Shown: positions 1-9,355 of the stretch, piece by piece
Layout: every line of letters starts with the position of its first letter
How positions within the stretch are numbered: the stretch's first letter is position 1
NCBI RefSeq assembly: GCF_001310975.1
Contig: NZ_BAZY01000025.1
Span: 1-33,970, forward strand
Reading direction: 5' to 3'
Length of the DNA stretch: 33,970 nt
Source of the DNA: Thermoanaerobacter thermocopriae JCM 7501
GTDB taxonomy: Bacteria > Bacillota > Thermoanaerobacteria > Thermoanaerobacterales > Thermoanaerobacteraceae
Position numbers and translations under genes: made by a program
Notes under the pieces: model-generated
What the model was told of the DNA's origin: nothing
Database searches by the model: none
The model's input: the letters and a program-made list of their open reading frames with translations, nothing else

Positions 1-46
1 ACTAAAATAATTTTTCCACTTTAATTAAAATTTAATTCAATTTAAA

Positions 47-75
47 TTATTTTTTATTCAAATTTGTTGTATAAT
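47..75 (+). promoter_or_regulatory. possible promoter of cdaA-cdaR
   Basis: A perfect TATAAT stands at 70-75, about 45 bases before the cdaA start. No good -35 hexamer lies 16-18 bases upstream; the stretch is only A/T-rich. The transcript could also come from outside the window, so this is a weak call. Confidence 0.35.
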
Positions 76-121
76 TAATATGTACACACAATTTACCACA
101 AAGCCTTGAGGGGTGAATTTT

Positions 122-954
122 TTGTTTAATGGACTTATAGATATCATAAAAACAATGCAAATTAACGATGTAATAGATATTTTAATAATAGCCTATGTCC
201 TGTATAGATTAATTTTAGTAATACACAAGACACGAGCAGAGCAACTGCTTAAAGGGCTTGTTGTGTTGATTGTAATTACCAAAGTGAGCGAATGGTTACA
301 ACTTAGGACTGTCAATTATATATTGCGAAACGCTATGACAGTGGGAGTTATTGCGCTTTTAATTGTTTTTCAGCCGGAGTTAAGGCGGGGATTGGAGACA
401 TTAGGTAGAAGTGGTTTCTTAGGGAAAAAATTCTTGTTTTTTAATGAAGATGAAGAAGATATGTCAGAGGTTTTGGGAGAGATATGCGATGCGGTACAAT
501 TTTGTCACGTTCAAAAATAGGGGCTTTAATTGTTTTAGAAAGGGAGACAGGCCTTAATGAACTTGTTGAAACGGGTATAACCATGGATTCTAAAGTTTCT
601 AGCGAGCTTTTAATAAATACCTTTATACCTAATACGCCTTTACACGATGGAGCTGTCATAATTCGAGGAGATAGGATTATGGCAGCAGGTTGTTTTTTGC
701 CTTTAACAGACAACCAAAATCTAAGCAGTGAATTAGGAACACGCCATAGAGCGGGGATAGGCGTTACTGAAATATCCGATGCAGTAGCAATAATTGTTTC
801 TGAGGAAACAGGTACTATTTCTCTTGCGCAAAATGGCAGGCTTTCAAGGCACCTGGATGCGAAAACTTTGAAAGAGGTGTTGTCCAGCATTTTTGAAGTG
901 AAGGAAAACAAGATGCCTGTATGGAAAAAATGGGGGAACAAACATGCTGACTAA
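122..954 (+). CDS. cdaA: diadenylate cyclase CdaA (one-base frameshift near 496)
   Basis: Membrane-bound c-di-AMP synthase, which condenses two ATP into the second messenger that controls potassium and osmolyte transport and wall homeostasis. Three N-terminal membrane helices (about residues 12-30, 39-56 and 70-86) precede a DisA_N cyclase domain carrying the catalytic DGA (bases 646-654) and the RHRA motif near 742. A TTG at 122 fits the GAGGGG at 108-113 (8-base gap) better than the GTG at 113, which overlaps that site. The reading frame breaks near base 496: the N-terminal part ends in the wrong frame at 520, and the cyclase domain continues one frame over with no lost residues if one A is restored (Ala-Val-Thr-Ile-Leu-Ser). 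A sequencing error is likelier than a dead gene. It overlaps cdaR by 11 bases. Confidence 0.9.
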
Positions 955-2134
955 AGATTTTACAATAAAATTGCTGTCACTGGTATTGGCTTTTTTACTA
1001 TGGCTTTATGTAATGGGAGAAGAAAATCCAGAAATTCCTTATGATATAAACAATGTGCCTGTCAAATTGATTAATAGCGATATTTTAGAGAAAAAAGGAC
1101 TTATTATTTTAGATGAAAAAAATTATACAGTAAATGTAAAAATAAGAGGAAGACGCAGTGATGTTTTAAATATTGCAGCCCAGAATATATCAGCTTTTGC
1201 TGATTTAAGCAGAGTAAATTCCAAGGGTACAAATGTTATTCCTGTTACCGTAGAAGGATTACCTAGAAATGTCTCTTTGGTTTCAATAAATCCGCCAGAA
1301 ATAAAAGTGGAAATAGATAAAATTGAAAAAACGCAAATGCCAGTTGCTATAAAAATAATTGGCAATGTGATGGAAGGCTATGCTATGCAGTCTGCTGTTC
1401 CAACGCCTGGAGAGGTATTGGTGATAGGACCAGAAAGCAAAGTTAATCTTATAAAAAATGTTATAGCTGGGGTCAATGTTTCTTATAAGAAAGGAGATAT
1501 AAAAATCTCTGTTCCAGTGGTTGCTGTTGATAGAGAAGGAAAAGAAGTAAAAGGCGTTACAATTTCTCCTAATCTTGTTGAAGTGTATGTTTCCGTAAAT
1601 AAATCGATACGTGTGCCTGTAGTTCCTAAAATATTTGGCAAACCAATGGAAGGATATATGATATCATTGATAAATGTACTTCCAGAGTACGTGTACATTA
1701 CTGGTGATGAGATTGTCCTAAATACCATAAAATCCATAAGTACGAAGCAAATTGATATCTCTGGGAAAAATGAACCTGTCACCGAAAGTGTACCTTTTGA
1801 CTTGCCAGATGGGGTGAAACTTGTTAAAAGTGATATTAATGCAAAAGTGTATGTGGATATACAAAAGATAGCAACCAAAGAGATTGCTATAAGCAATATA
1901 GATATAAGAGGAGCAGAAGAGAAAAATGTTGTAATTCAAAATCCGGAACTCGTCGTTACTGTAGCTGGTCCAGAAAGTGTAGTTAATGGAGCGAAAGCTT
2001 CCGATTTTAACGCATATATAGACGTAACCAATTTGCCAACAGGTGTTCATTCTTTAGCTGTAAAGGTAAGTACTGATTTGAACTTGCAAATAAAGAAAAT
2101 TGAGCCTGATAAAATATCAGTTAATATTCAGTAG
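944..2134 (+). CDS. cdaR: CdaA regulatory protein CdaR (YbbR-domain protein)
   Basis: Partner and regulator of CdaA. The 396-residue protein has one N-terminal membrane anchor (about residues 8-24, ending in the LLWLYVMGEENP signature typical of YbbR proteins) and then an extracytoplasmic part of repeated YbbR beta-domains. Their boundaries show as recurring phrases such as VLVIGPESKV and VVTVAGPESVV. The ATG at 944 lies inside the last codons of cdaA, so the two genes are translationally coupled, as in other Firmicutes. CdaR binds the membrane part of CdaA and modulates cyclase activity; that role comes from the family. The expected next gene, glmM, is not adjacent here but lies 10 kb downstream. 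Confidence 0.93.
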   Translation: MLTKDFTIKLLSLVLAFLLWLYVMGEENPEIPYDINNVPVKLINSDILEKKGLIILDEKNYTVNVKIRGRRSDVLNIAAQNISAFADLSRVNSKGTNVIPVTVEGLPRNVSLVSINPPEIKVEIDKIEKTQMPVAIKIIGNVMEGYAMQSAVPTPGEVLVIGPESKVNLIKNVIAGVNVSYKKGDIKISVPVVAVDREGKEVKGVTISPNLVEVYVSVNKSIRVPVVPKIFGKPMEGYMISLINVLPEYVYITGDEIVLNTIKSISTKQIDISGKNEPVTESVPFDLPDGVKLVKSDINAKVYVDIQKIATKEIAISNIDIRGAEEKNVVIQNPELVVTVAGPESVVNGAKASDFNAYIDVTNLPTGVHSLAVKVSTDLNLQIKKIEPDKISVNIQ

Positions 2135-2158
2135 GCGGGCAATGCCCGCCTATTAATT
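2133..2158 (+). terminator. hairpin after cdaR, weak U-tract
   Basis: A perfect 8-bp stem (AGGCGGGC 2133-2140, loop AAT, GCCCGCCT 2144-2151) starts inside the cdaR stop codon. The following bases (ATTAATT) are only a poor T-run, so termination may be incomplete. Confidence 0.65.
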
Positions 2159-2337
2159 CACATAAAACTTGTCAATTCCACAAAATATAAAATCCTTATA
2201 AAAAAATTTTAATTTAAGAGAAGGATTTTTAGCAAAGGCGTAGAATTAAAATATTGTAAGGTTAAAAAATTTTTAATAACACTCAAAAATTGTAATAGAA
2301 CTTCATATTATGTATTAAGAAGGGGCAGGTGAACCTG

Positions 2338-3400
2338 TTGAAAGTTTTAGTTATCAATCCAGGTTCTACTTCTACTAAAGTGGCGCTATATGAAGAAGAA
2401 AGGGAAATTGTAAAAACGGAGATTGCTCACGACATTGAAGCGCTTAAAAAATATAAGAGTATCATTGACCAATTTGATTTAAGGTTAAATGCTATAAATG
2501 ATTGGATAGAGCAAAATAACGTAAACTTGAAAGAAATATCTGCAATTGTGGTAAGAGGAGGACTTGTTAAACCTGTTCAGAGTGGCACTTACCTTGTAAA
2601 CGATATTATGCTTGAGGATTTAAGAAGGGGAGTTGGAGGAGAACATGCGTCAAATCTCGGTGGACTAATTGGAAGAGCTATAGGTGATAAGTACAATATT
2701 CCCGTCTATACATTAGATCCCGTAGCTGTTGATGAAATGGAAGATGTTGCAAGAATTTCTGGCCTCCCTGAGCTTCCAAGAAAAAGCCAATCTCATGCTT
2801 TAAACATAAAAGCGTGTGTTCACCGATATGTGAGGGAAAATGGCATTAATGAGAAAGATTTAAATCTTGTCGTTGCTCATATGGGAGGAGGTATTTCAGT
2901 AGCGGCGATAAAGGGAGGAAAAATTGTAGATGTAAACAATGCAAATCAAATGGGGCCCTTTTCTCCTGAAAGGACAGGCAGCCTGCCATCGATGAAAGTT
3001 GTTGACCTTTGTTATTCTGGTAAATACAGTTTTGATGAGATGAAGAAAAAAGTTGTAGGTATGGGTGGGATGGTAGCACATCTTGGGACAAATGATGTGC
3101 GTGAAGTGGAGAGACGCATACAAAATGGTGATAAAAAAGCTAAATTGGTTTTTGAAGCTATGGCTTATCAAATTGCAAAGGAAATTGGCAGAATGGCGGC
3201 AGTATTAAAGGGGGATGTGAAATCAATAATTTTAACTGGTGGACTTGCTTATTCTAAACGACTAATAGAGATAATCATTGATATGACCAGCTTTATTGCA
3301 CCTATAACTCTTTATCCAGGGGGGAGATGAAATGGAAGCTTTAAGAGATGGTGCGTTAAGAGTTTTAAGAAATATTGAAAAGCCCAAGATTTATAACTGA
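2338..3400 (+). CDS. buk: butyrate (branched-chain acyl) kinase, copy 1 (one-base frameshift in G6 at 3319-3324)
   Basis: ASKHA-fold acetokinase-family enzyme that transfers phosphate from butyryl or branched-chain acyl phosphate to ADP, the ATP-yielding last step of this pathway. The N-terminus has the phosphate-binding INPGSTSTK signature, followed by [14 protein letters not shown], an AHMGGGIS ATP-site motif and GTNDVRE. The TTG at 2338 gives the family-like start MKVLVINPG, with AGGTGA 5 bases upstream; a GTG at 2329 is in frame but has a poor gap. As sequenced, the frame ends at 3330 just after YPGG. Removing one G from the G6 run restores the normal C-terminus (DEMEALRDGALRVLRN, ending at the TGA at 3400). 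Copy 2 reads PGEDEM at the same place. ptb1 follows after 13 bases. Confidence 0.9.
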
Positions 3401-3413
3401 CGAGGTGTAGGAT

Positions 3414-4310
3414 ATGAGAACATTTGAAGAAATGTATAATTACGTAAAAGACTTGCCTCCCAAAACTATAGCAGTAGCTCAAGCGGCGGATGAAGATGTA
3501 TTAGAAGCGATTAAAGAAGCTCATGAAAGAGGAATAGTAAAAGCCATATTAGTTGGTGATAAAGAAAAAATAGAAAGGATAGCATCTTCAATATCAATGG
3601 ATTTAAAGGATCACGAAATAATAGATACAAAAAATAACTTAGAAGCTTGTCGCGAAGCTGTAAAGCTTGTAAGCGAAGGCAAAGCGGATATATTGATGAA
3701 AGGCCTTGTACAGACGGCAGAGATATTAAGGATTGTTTTAGATAAGGAAATTGGCCTTCGCACTGGAAGAACTTTAAGTCATGTGGCTGTTTTTGAATCT
3801 CCATATAACAGACTTATACTTTTGACAGATGCAGCAATGAATATTGCACCTGATTTAAAAGGGAAAATAGACATAATTTTAAATGCGGTAGACGTTGCAA
3901 GGCAAATTGGAATTGATGCTCCAAGGGTTGCAGTTTTAGGAGCTGTTGAAACAGTTAATCCTGATATGCAAGCTACCTTAGATGCAGCAATACTTTCAAA
4001 AATGAGTGAAAGAGGTCAAATCAAAGGGGCTATAATAGATGGGCCATTGGCTCTTGATAATGCTTTATCGGTAGAAGCAGCGCGGCATAAAGGGATAATA
4101 AGCCCTGTTGCAGGTAACGCTGATATTCTTTTAGTTCCAGATATTGAAGCTGGCAATATGCTGTATAAAGCTATAACCTATATAGCACAAAGAAGGATAG
4201 CAGGGATAATAATGGGGGCAAAAAGCCCGATTGTCTTGACTTCAAGGGCAGATTCCAGTGAAGCTAAATTTAATTCAATAATGCTCGCTTCTCTTGCTTC
4301 TAATGTTTGA
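3414..4310 (+). CDS. ptb: phosphate butyryltransferase, copy 1
   Basis: Converts butyryl-CoA, or more likely isobutyryl-, isovaleryl- or 2-methylbutyryl-CoA in this context, plus phosphate to the acyl phosphate used by Buk. The 298-residue length is normal for the Ptb/Pta phosphotransacylase family. Visible family marks are ADILMKGLVQTAEILR, the GRTLSHVAVFE segment, the IIDGPLALDNALS stretch and the C-terminal GAKSPIVLTSRADSSEAKFNSI. GAGGTG at 3402-3407 lies 6 bases before the ATG. It sits between buk1 and bcd, as in the ptb-bcd-buk order of the Bacillus subtilis bkd operon, though with a different arrangement. Exact acyl preference cannot be read from sequence. Confidence 0.93.
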   Translation: MRTFEEMYNYVKDLPPKTIAVAQAADEDVLEAIKEAHERGIVKAILVGDKEKIERIASSISMDLKDHEIIDTKNNLEACREAVKLVSEGKADILMKGLVQTAEILRIVLDKEIGLRTGRTLSHVAVFESPYNRLILLTDAAMNIAPDLKGKIDIILNAVDVARQIGIDAPRVAVLGAVETVNPDMQATLDAAILSKMSERGQIKGAIIDGPLALDNALSVEAARHKGIISPVAGNADILLVPDIEAGNMLYKAITYIAQRRIAGIIMGAKSPIVLTSRADSSEAKFNSIMLASLASNV

Positions 4311-4336
4311 TTATTTAAAATGGGGGGATTTTTTTA

Positions 4337-5398
4337 ATGAAGATTTTTGAGATTATGGAGAGTAAAGATTATGAAAATGTGATTTTATGCCATGACAAAA
4401 CTTCGGGTCTTAAAGCCGTAATTGTAATTCATGACACAACATTGGGACCTGCTTTAGGTGGATGTAGGATGTGGACTTATGACTCAGAAGAAGATGCGAT
4501 AAATGACGCATTAAGGCTTGCAAGAGGAATGACTTATAAAAATGCTGCTGCTGGTTTAAACTTAGGTGGTGGTAAAACAGTTGTAATTGGAAATCCGAGA
4601 AAAGACAAATCAGAAGCATTGTTTAGAAGTCTTGGAAGGTATATAGAATCTCTTAAAGGAAGATATATAACTGCTGAGGATGTTGGTACAAACTTAAAAG
4701 ATATGGAATATATACACTATGAAACGAAATATGTAGCAGGGTTGGCTGAAACCAGCGGGGATCCATCTCCTTTTACAGCCTATGGCGTATTTAGAGGAAT
4801 ACAGGCAGCTTGTGAAGAAGTTTTTGGGACTTCAGATCTTAAAGGTTTGAGAATTGCAATACAAGGAGTAGGAAATGTAGGATACAATTTAGCAAAGTAT
4901 CTATATGGAGCAGGGGCAAAGTTAATTGTAACAGACATATTTGAGGACAATGTAAAAAGAGTAGTGGAAGAAGTCAAAGCCGAATATGTAAAGCCAGATG
5001 AGATATACGGGGTAGAATGTGATATATTTGCCCCTTGTGCCTTAGGAGCGATAATAAACGATGAAACGATTCCACAGCTTAAGTGCAAGATAGTAGCAGG
5101 TTCAGCTAATAACCAGTTAAAAGAAGAGAGGCATGGGGATATATTACAAGAGAAAGGGATCCTCTATGTACCAGATTATATTATAAATGCGGGTGGAGTT
5201 ATAAATGTAGCAGATGAACTCAATCCTTCTGGATATAACAGAGATAGAGCTATGAGAAAGGTTTCCATGATATTTGACACAGTGAGAAAGGTGATACAGA
5301 AGTCTAAGGAAGAGAACATTCCAACATATGTTGCAGCTGATAGAGTTGCGGAGGAGAGGATAAAAACTATTGCTGCCGTAAAAGACAATTATATTTAA
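4337..5398 (+). CDS. bcd: branched-chain amino acid (leucine/valine) dehydrogenase
   Basis: NAD-dependent oxidative deamination of leucine, valine or isoleucine to the 2-oxoacid, feeding Vor. The 353-residue protein belongs to the Glu/Leu/Phe/Val dehydrogenase superfamily. GGCRMW (41-46) and the glycine-rich loop ending in catalytic Lys80 (GGGKTVV) are intact, and Lys68 is also present. AEDVG and GDPSPFTA follow, then a Rossmann motif ([15 protein letters not shown]). Length and motifs match leucine dehydrogenases better than glutamate dehydrogenases, which are about 420 residues. The GGGGG site is 8-9 bases before the ATG. It follows ptb1 after 26 bases and precedes buk2 after a gap of about 130 bases. 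Confidence 0.92.
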   Translation: MKIFEIMESKDYENVILCHDKTSGLKAVIVIHDTTLGPALGGCRMWTYDSEEDAINDALRLARGMTYKNAAAGLNLGGGKTVVIGNPRKDKSEALFRSLGRYIESLKGRYITAEDVGTNLKDMEYIHYETKYVAGLAETSGDPSPFTAYGVFRGIQAACEEVFGTSDLKGLRIAIQGVGNVGYNLAKYLYGAGAKLIVTDIFEDNVKRVVEEVKAEYVKPDEIYGVECDIFAPCALGAIINDETIPQLKCKIVAGSANNQLKEERHGDILQEKGILYVPDYIINAGGVINVADELNPSGYNRDRAMRKVSMIFDTVRKVIQKSKEENIPTYVAADRVAEERIKTIAAVKDNYI

Positions 5399-5457
5399 AT
5401 GGGGGCATGATATTCCCGCTCTTTCATTAAAATTTTGAAATAACTTTAATAATTTTT

Positions 5458-5496
5458 TTGACAAAATTTTAATGTAAAAAGGAAGTGTAATATAAT
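5458..5496 (+). promoter_or_regulatory. possible promoter before buk2
   Basis: The gap between bcd and buk2 contains a perfect TTGACA (5458-5463) and a perfect TATAAT (5491-5496). They are 27 bases apart, too far for a normal sigma-A promoter. The TATAAT might work with a poor -35. Evidence for an internal promoter is suggestive only. Confidence 0.3.
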
Positions 5497-5528
5497 ATAA
5501 ATTGAGGAAGTAGACGGAGGGGATTGTT

Positions 5529-6606
5529 TTGTTTTTGATTCTTGTGATAAATCCCGGGTCTACATCTACAAAAGTTGCCGTGTTTAAAGACAAAGAGCCT
5601 GTTTTTACTGAGACTTTACGGCACAGCTCTGAAGAACTTGCTAAATACAAAAGTATTATTGACCAGTTTGAATTTAGAACTCAGGCAATTTTAAATATGT
5701 TAAAAGAAAAAGGAATTTCTCTTTCAGAAATTGATGCAATAGTAGGAAGAGGAGGACTTTTAAAGCCAATAGAAAGTGGAACTTATATTGTAAATGAAAA
5801 AATGATAGAGGATTTAAAGAAGGCTGAAAGAGGAGAACATGCTTCCAATTTGGGGGGTATAATTGCTTATAATTGCTTATACTTTAGCTAAAGAACACGA
5901 TATTGAAGCTTATATAGTAGACCCTGTAGTAGTAGATGAATTAGAGGATATAGCAAGAATAACAGGAATGCCTGAGATTGAAAAGTCTAGTATATTCCAT
6001 GCTTTGAATCAAAAAGCAATTGCTCGACGTTTAGCCGCCGATTTGAACAAAAAATACGAAGAGGTGAATTTGATTATCGCTCATTTAGGTGGCGGTATAT
6101 CGATTGGGGCTCATAAACACGGCAGGGTAGTAGATGTAAATGATGCTTTAAATGGGGAAGGGCCTTTTTCTCCAGAAAGAGCGGGAGGGCTTCCTGTACT
6201 TGACTTAGTAAAGTTATGTTATAGTGGTAAATACACCTATCAGGAGATGAAAAAGAGGTTAATAGGACAAGGGGGAATAGTGGCACATTTAGGCACTAAC
6301 GATGTAAGAGAAGTTTATAAAAAAATTGAAGAAGGAGATAAAAAAGCAGAATTGGTCTTAGAAGCTATGGCCTATCAGACAGCTAAGGAAATTGGAGCGA
6401 TGGCAGTGGTTTTAAAAGGACAGGTAGATGCAATAGGAATTACAGGTGGAATAGCGTATAACGAGGATTTTGTAAAAAGGATAAGTGAAAGAGTAAAATT
6501 TATAGCTCCTATTTATGTATATCCAGGTGAGGATGAAATGTCAGCTTTGGCGCAGGGAGCATATCGGGTGCTTAGCGGTGAAGAAAAAGCTAAAATGTAT
6601 AGTTAA
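5529..6606 (+). CDS. buk: butyrate (branched-chain acyl) kinase, copy 2 (interrupted by a 10-bp tandem duplication)
   Basis: Second acyl kinase with the same chemistry as copy 1 and closely related to it ([69 protein letters not shown]). GGAGGGG at 5516-5522 supports the TTG start at 5529. The frame breaks in the middle because AATTGCTTAT occurs twice in tandem at 5861-5880. Deleting one copy gives a continuous 355-residue protein, the normal family length. Unlike the other frame breaks here, this is not a homopolymer change, so it could be a real slippage mutation inactivating one of two paralogues, or an assembly fault. It ends 14 bases before the ATPase gene. Confidence 0.88.
5861..5880 (+). 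repeat. 10-bp tandem duplication inside buk2
   Basis: AATTGCTTAT is repeated exactly twice and is preceded by a further TAT. The extra copy shifts the buk2 frame by one and explains the premature stop at 5889-5891. Confidence 0.9.
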
Positions 6607-6620
6607 AGGGATGATAGATA

Positions 6621-7295
6621 ATGGATTTTAAAAGATTGACTATTGTAGTAGGGCATTACGGTACAGGTAAGACGGAAATTGCGATAAATTATGCTAAGCT
6701 TATAAGAGAATCAGGAAAAGAGGTAGAAATAGTGGACTTGGATATTGTAAACCCATATTTTCGGTCAAGAGAAGTGAGGAAGGAGCTCTTTGAGAAGTGG
6801 GGAATACGGGTAATAGGAGTAGAAGAGAAATATATGAATGCAGATGTGCCTGCTATTTCCCGCAACATCTATGGGGCATTATACAGCAAGGATAAATATG
6901 CAGTCTTCGATGTTGGGGGAGACGATGTAGGAGCAACTCCGTTAGGTCAGTATCGGCATATAATAAAGGATCAAGATGCAGAAGTATTATTTGTAATTAA
7001 TGTAAATAGACCACTTACAAAAGATGTAAAATTGGTAATTGAATATCTTAAATCGATTGAAGAAGCAGCTAAAATTAAAGTGACTCATTTAGTAAACAAT
7101 ACCCATTTATCTTATGAAACAACAGTAGAGGATATTTTAAGAGGTCAAAAAGTGGTGGAAGAAGTCTCGAAAATTACAGGTATACCTATTAAGATGGTGA
7201 CTGTAAAAAGAGAGTTACTCAATCAAGTTCCTGACGTAGGATATCCAATATTTCCGATTGACCTTTATATGAAAGCTCCATGGGATAAAATGTGA
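6621..7295 (+). CDS. P-loop ATPase of unknown role in the 2-oxoacid oxidoreductase operon
   Basis: A 224-residue soluble protein with a Walker A loop GHYGTGKT at residues 11-18 and an acidic strand VDLDIVNPYF near residues 39-48. A VFDVGGDDVGATPLGQY segment near 94-110 looks like a Walker B/switch region of a SIMIBI-class (CobQ/MinD-like) NTPase. There is no deviant KGGxxGK loop, so it is not a standard MinD, and no membrane segment. It lies 14 bases after buk2 and directly before vorD, on the same strand, so it is almost certainly co-transcribed with the Vor subunits. I do not know its function. Cluster delivery, subunit maturation or regulation of the oxidoreductase are possible but unsupported by any motif I can see. 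Confidence 0.75.
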   Translation: MDFKRLTIVVGHYGTGKTEIAINYAKLIRESGKEVEIVDLDIVNPYFRSREVRKELFEKWGIRVIGVEEKYMNADVPAISRNIYGALYSKDKYAVFDVGGDDVGATPLGQYRHIIKDQDAEVLFVINVNRPLTKDVKLVIEYLKSIEEAAKIKVTHLVNNTHLSYETTVEDILRGQKVVEEVSKITGIPIKMVTVKRELLNQVPDVGYPIFPIDLYMKAPWDKM

Positions 7296-7309
7296 GAGGA
7301 GGAATTTAT

Positions 7310-7522
7310 GTGGCAAAAGTTATTTTTAATGAAGATTTATGTAAAGGTTGCGAATTGTGTGTCAATGCCTGTCCTAAAAAGATTATTGAGATGGATTTAA
7401 GTAAAATAAATGTGAAAGGATATCATCCTGCTACTGTTAAGCCTGAAAATATGGACAAATGTATAGGTTGTGCATTCTGTGCTATGATGTGTCCAGATAC
7501 TGTTATAACAGTTATAAAATAA
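7310..7522 (+). CDS. vorD: ferredoxin-like delta subunit of 2-oxoacid:ferredoxin oxidoreductase
   Basis: A 70-residue protein with two [4Fe-4S] motifs, CKGCELCVNACP and CIGCAFCAMMCP, that passes electrons from the thiamine-bound intermediate to free ferredoxin. AGGAGG at 7297-7302 fixes the GTG at 7310 (7-base gap) rather than the in-frame GTG at 7292, which would overlap the previous gene and contain the ribosome site. In pyruvate:ferredoxin oxidoreductases of bacteria this domain is usually fused; a separate small delta subunit is typical of four-subunit Vor/Kor enzymes. Confidence 0.9.
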   Translation: MAKVIFNEDLCKGCELCVNACPKKIIEMDLSKINVKGYHPATVKPENMDKCIGCAFCAMMCPDTVITVIK

Positions 7523-7537
7523 ATGGAGGGGAGTAAA

Positions 7538-8604
7538 ATGGCTAAGGTATTAATGAAAGGTAATGAGGCGTTAGCGGAAGCAGCTATTCAAGCTGGGTGT
7601 AGACATTACTTTGGTTATCCTATAACACCTCAAAATGAGGTTACAGCTTACATGGCAAAGAGAATGCCGGAGGTAGGTGGCGTATTTTTACAAGCAGAAA
7701 GTGAAGTTTCTGCTATAAATATGGTATATGGGGCAGGTGGAGCAGGAGCTCGTGTTATGACTTCTACCAGCAGCCTGGTTTGAGCCTTATGCAAGAAGGT
7801 ATTTCATATCTTGCAGGTGCTCAAGTACCTTGTGTAATTGTGAATATAATGAGGGGTGGTCCAGGACTAGGAAATATTCAAGGAGCCCAAGGAGATTATT
7901 TTCAATCTACAAAAGGAGGAGGCCATGGAGATTATAAATTGATAGTTCTTGCTCCTTCTACAATCCAAGAAATAGCAGATTTAGTTCAGGAAGCTTTTGA
8001 CATTGCCGATGAATATAGAAACCCTGTTGTAATATTGGGAGATGGAATGTTAGGCCAAATGATGGAACCTGTAGATTTTGACAATATTCAGAAAAAGACA
8101 AGGAATATCCCTGAAAAAACGTGGGCTACTACAGGTAGAGGAAATAGAGAGCATAGAAACATAATCAACTCTTTATATATCGATCCACCTGTATTAGAGA
8201 AATATAATTATGAGTTATTTGAAAAATATGCAAAGGCTGAAAAGAATGAAGTTAGATATGAAATGATAAATTGCGAAGATGCGGATATTATTTTAGTTGC
8301 TTATGGTACTATTGCCCGCGTAGCAAAGAATGTGATGAACATTGCGAGAAGAGAAGGGTATAAAGTAGGATTAATAAGACCTATTTCCTTGTGGCCTTTC
8401 CCGAAAGAGCCTTTTGAAAAGACAGTTGATACGGCAAAAGCTTATTTGACGGTAGAAATGAGTATGGGACAGATGGTAGAAGATGTAAAACTTGCAGTAC
8501 AATTCAAAAAACCGGTTTATTTCTACGGAAGGCCGGGTGGTATGATACCAGAGCCAGCTGTGATGCTAGAACAAATTAAGGAAATAGCAGGAGGTGCGAA
8601 ATGA
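7538..8604 (+). CDS. vorB: 2-ketoisovalerate ferredoxin oxidoreductase alpha subunit VorB (one-base frameshift near 7774)
   Basis: Alpha (pyrimidine-binding/core) subunit of a four-subunit 2-oxoacid:ferredoxin oxidoreductase. The N-terminal part reads [29 protein letters not shown], quoted here only as a landmark across residues 6-34, and includes the YPITPQ motif of Vor/Kor alpha subunits. The second part has [25 protein letters not shown] and a C-terminal transketolase-like domain. The frame ends at 7783 because CCC appears as CC at 7774-7775; one extra C gives the expected [13 protein letters not shown] and a protein of about 355 residues. The start at 7538 has GGAGGGGAG upstream. It overlaps vorA by four bases (ATGA). 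Confidence 0.9.
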
Positions 8605-9353
8605 TGGCTATAGTATTTCAAAAAACAAAGGGACTCACAGATACGCCTTTCCATTATTGTCCCGGTTGTACCCACGGTATAATCCACAGGCTGGTAGCTG
8701 AAGTTATGGAAGAATTAGATGTTTTAGATAAAGCAATAGGAGTTGCTCCTGTAGGATGTGCTGTATTTGCATATGAGTATTTTAATTGCGATATGCAAGA
8801 GGCTGCTCATGGAAGGGCTCCAGCAGTTGCTACAGGTATAAAGAGGGTTCATCCTGATAAAATTGTGTTTACTTATCAAGGAGATGGAGACTTAGCAGCT
8901 ATTGGAACGGCAGAAATTGTTCATGCGGCTGCAAGGGGAGAAAATATAACAGTTATTTTTGTCAACAATGCCAACTATGGAATGACAGGAGGACAAATGG
9001 CTCCCACTACATTAATTGGCCAGGAAACAACTACTACTCCTTACGGAAGAAAGCCAGAAATAAATGGTTATCCCATTAGAGTGAGTGAAATGCTAGCAAC
9101 ACTTGATGGGACAGCGTATATTGAAAGAGTAGCGGTTTATGATGTGAAACATGTAATGCAGGCTAAAAAAGCTATAAAAAACGCATTTTTGGCTCAAATA
9201 CAAAAGAAGGGATTTGCAATGGTAGAAGTTCTATCTAGTTGTCCTACTAATTGGGGTATGACCCCGATAGAGGCATTAAATTGGATAAAAGATTATATGG
9301 AACCTTATTACCCTTTGGGTGTGTATAAAAACACCTTAGAGGAGGTTAAGTAA
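8601..9353 (+). CDS. vorA: 2-ketoisovalerate ferredoxin oxidoreductase beta subunit VorA (TPP-binding)
   Basis: Thiamine-diphosphate-binding subunit, 250 residues. Marks are [10 protein letters not shown] near the N-terminus, the TPP/Mg site [12 protein letters not shown] followed by [11 protein letters not shown], and a C-terminal SSCPTNWGM segment. With VorB, VorC and VorD it oxidatively decarboxylates branched-chain 2-oxoacids to acyl-CoA. It overlaps the vorB stop (ATGA at 8601-8604). AGGAGGTG at 8589-8596 could serve either ATG 8601 or ATG 8604. The substrate assignment rests on the neighbouring bcd, ptb and buk genes; 2-oxoglutarate oxidoreductase (KorB) is the main alternative. Confidence 0.92.
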   Translation: MMAIVFQKTKGLTDTPFHYCPGCTHGIIHRLVAEVMEELDVLDKAIGVAPVGCAVFAYEYFNCDMQEAAHGRAPAVATGIKRVHPDKIVFTYQGDGDLAAIGTAEIVHAAARGENITVIFVNNANYGMTGGQMAPTTLIGQETTTTPYGRKPEINGYPIRVSEMLATLDGTAYIERVAVYDVKHVMQAKKAIKNAFLAQIQKKGFAMVEVLSSCPTNWGMTPIEALNWIKDYMEPYYPLGVYKNTLEEVK

Positions 9354-9355
9354 TT

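Noticed and set aside
441-941. Minus-strand open frame over cdaA, and similar long antisense frames over glmS, nnr and yitT
   Set aside because: They lie antisense to conserved coding sequence, lack ribosome sites and show no family features.
5458-5496. TTGACA and TATAAT before buk2 as one canonical promoter
   Set aside because: The spacing is 27 bases, so the two hexamers cannot act together; kept only as a low-confidence region.
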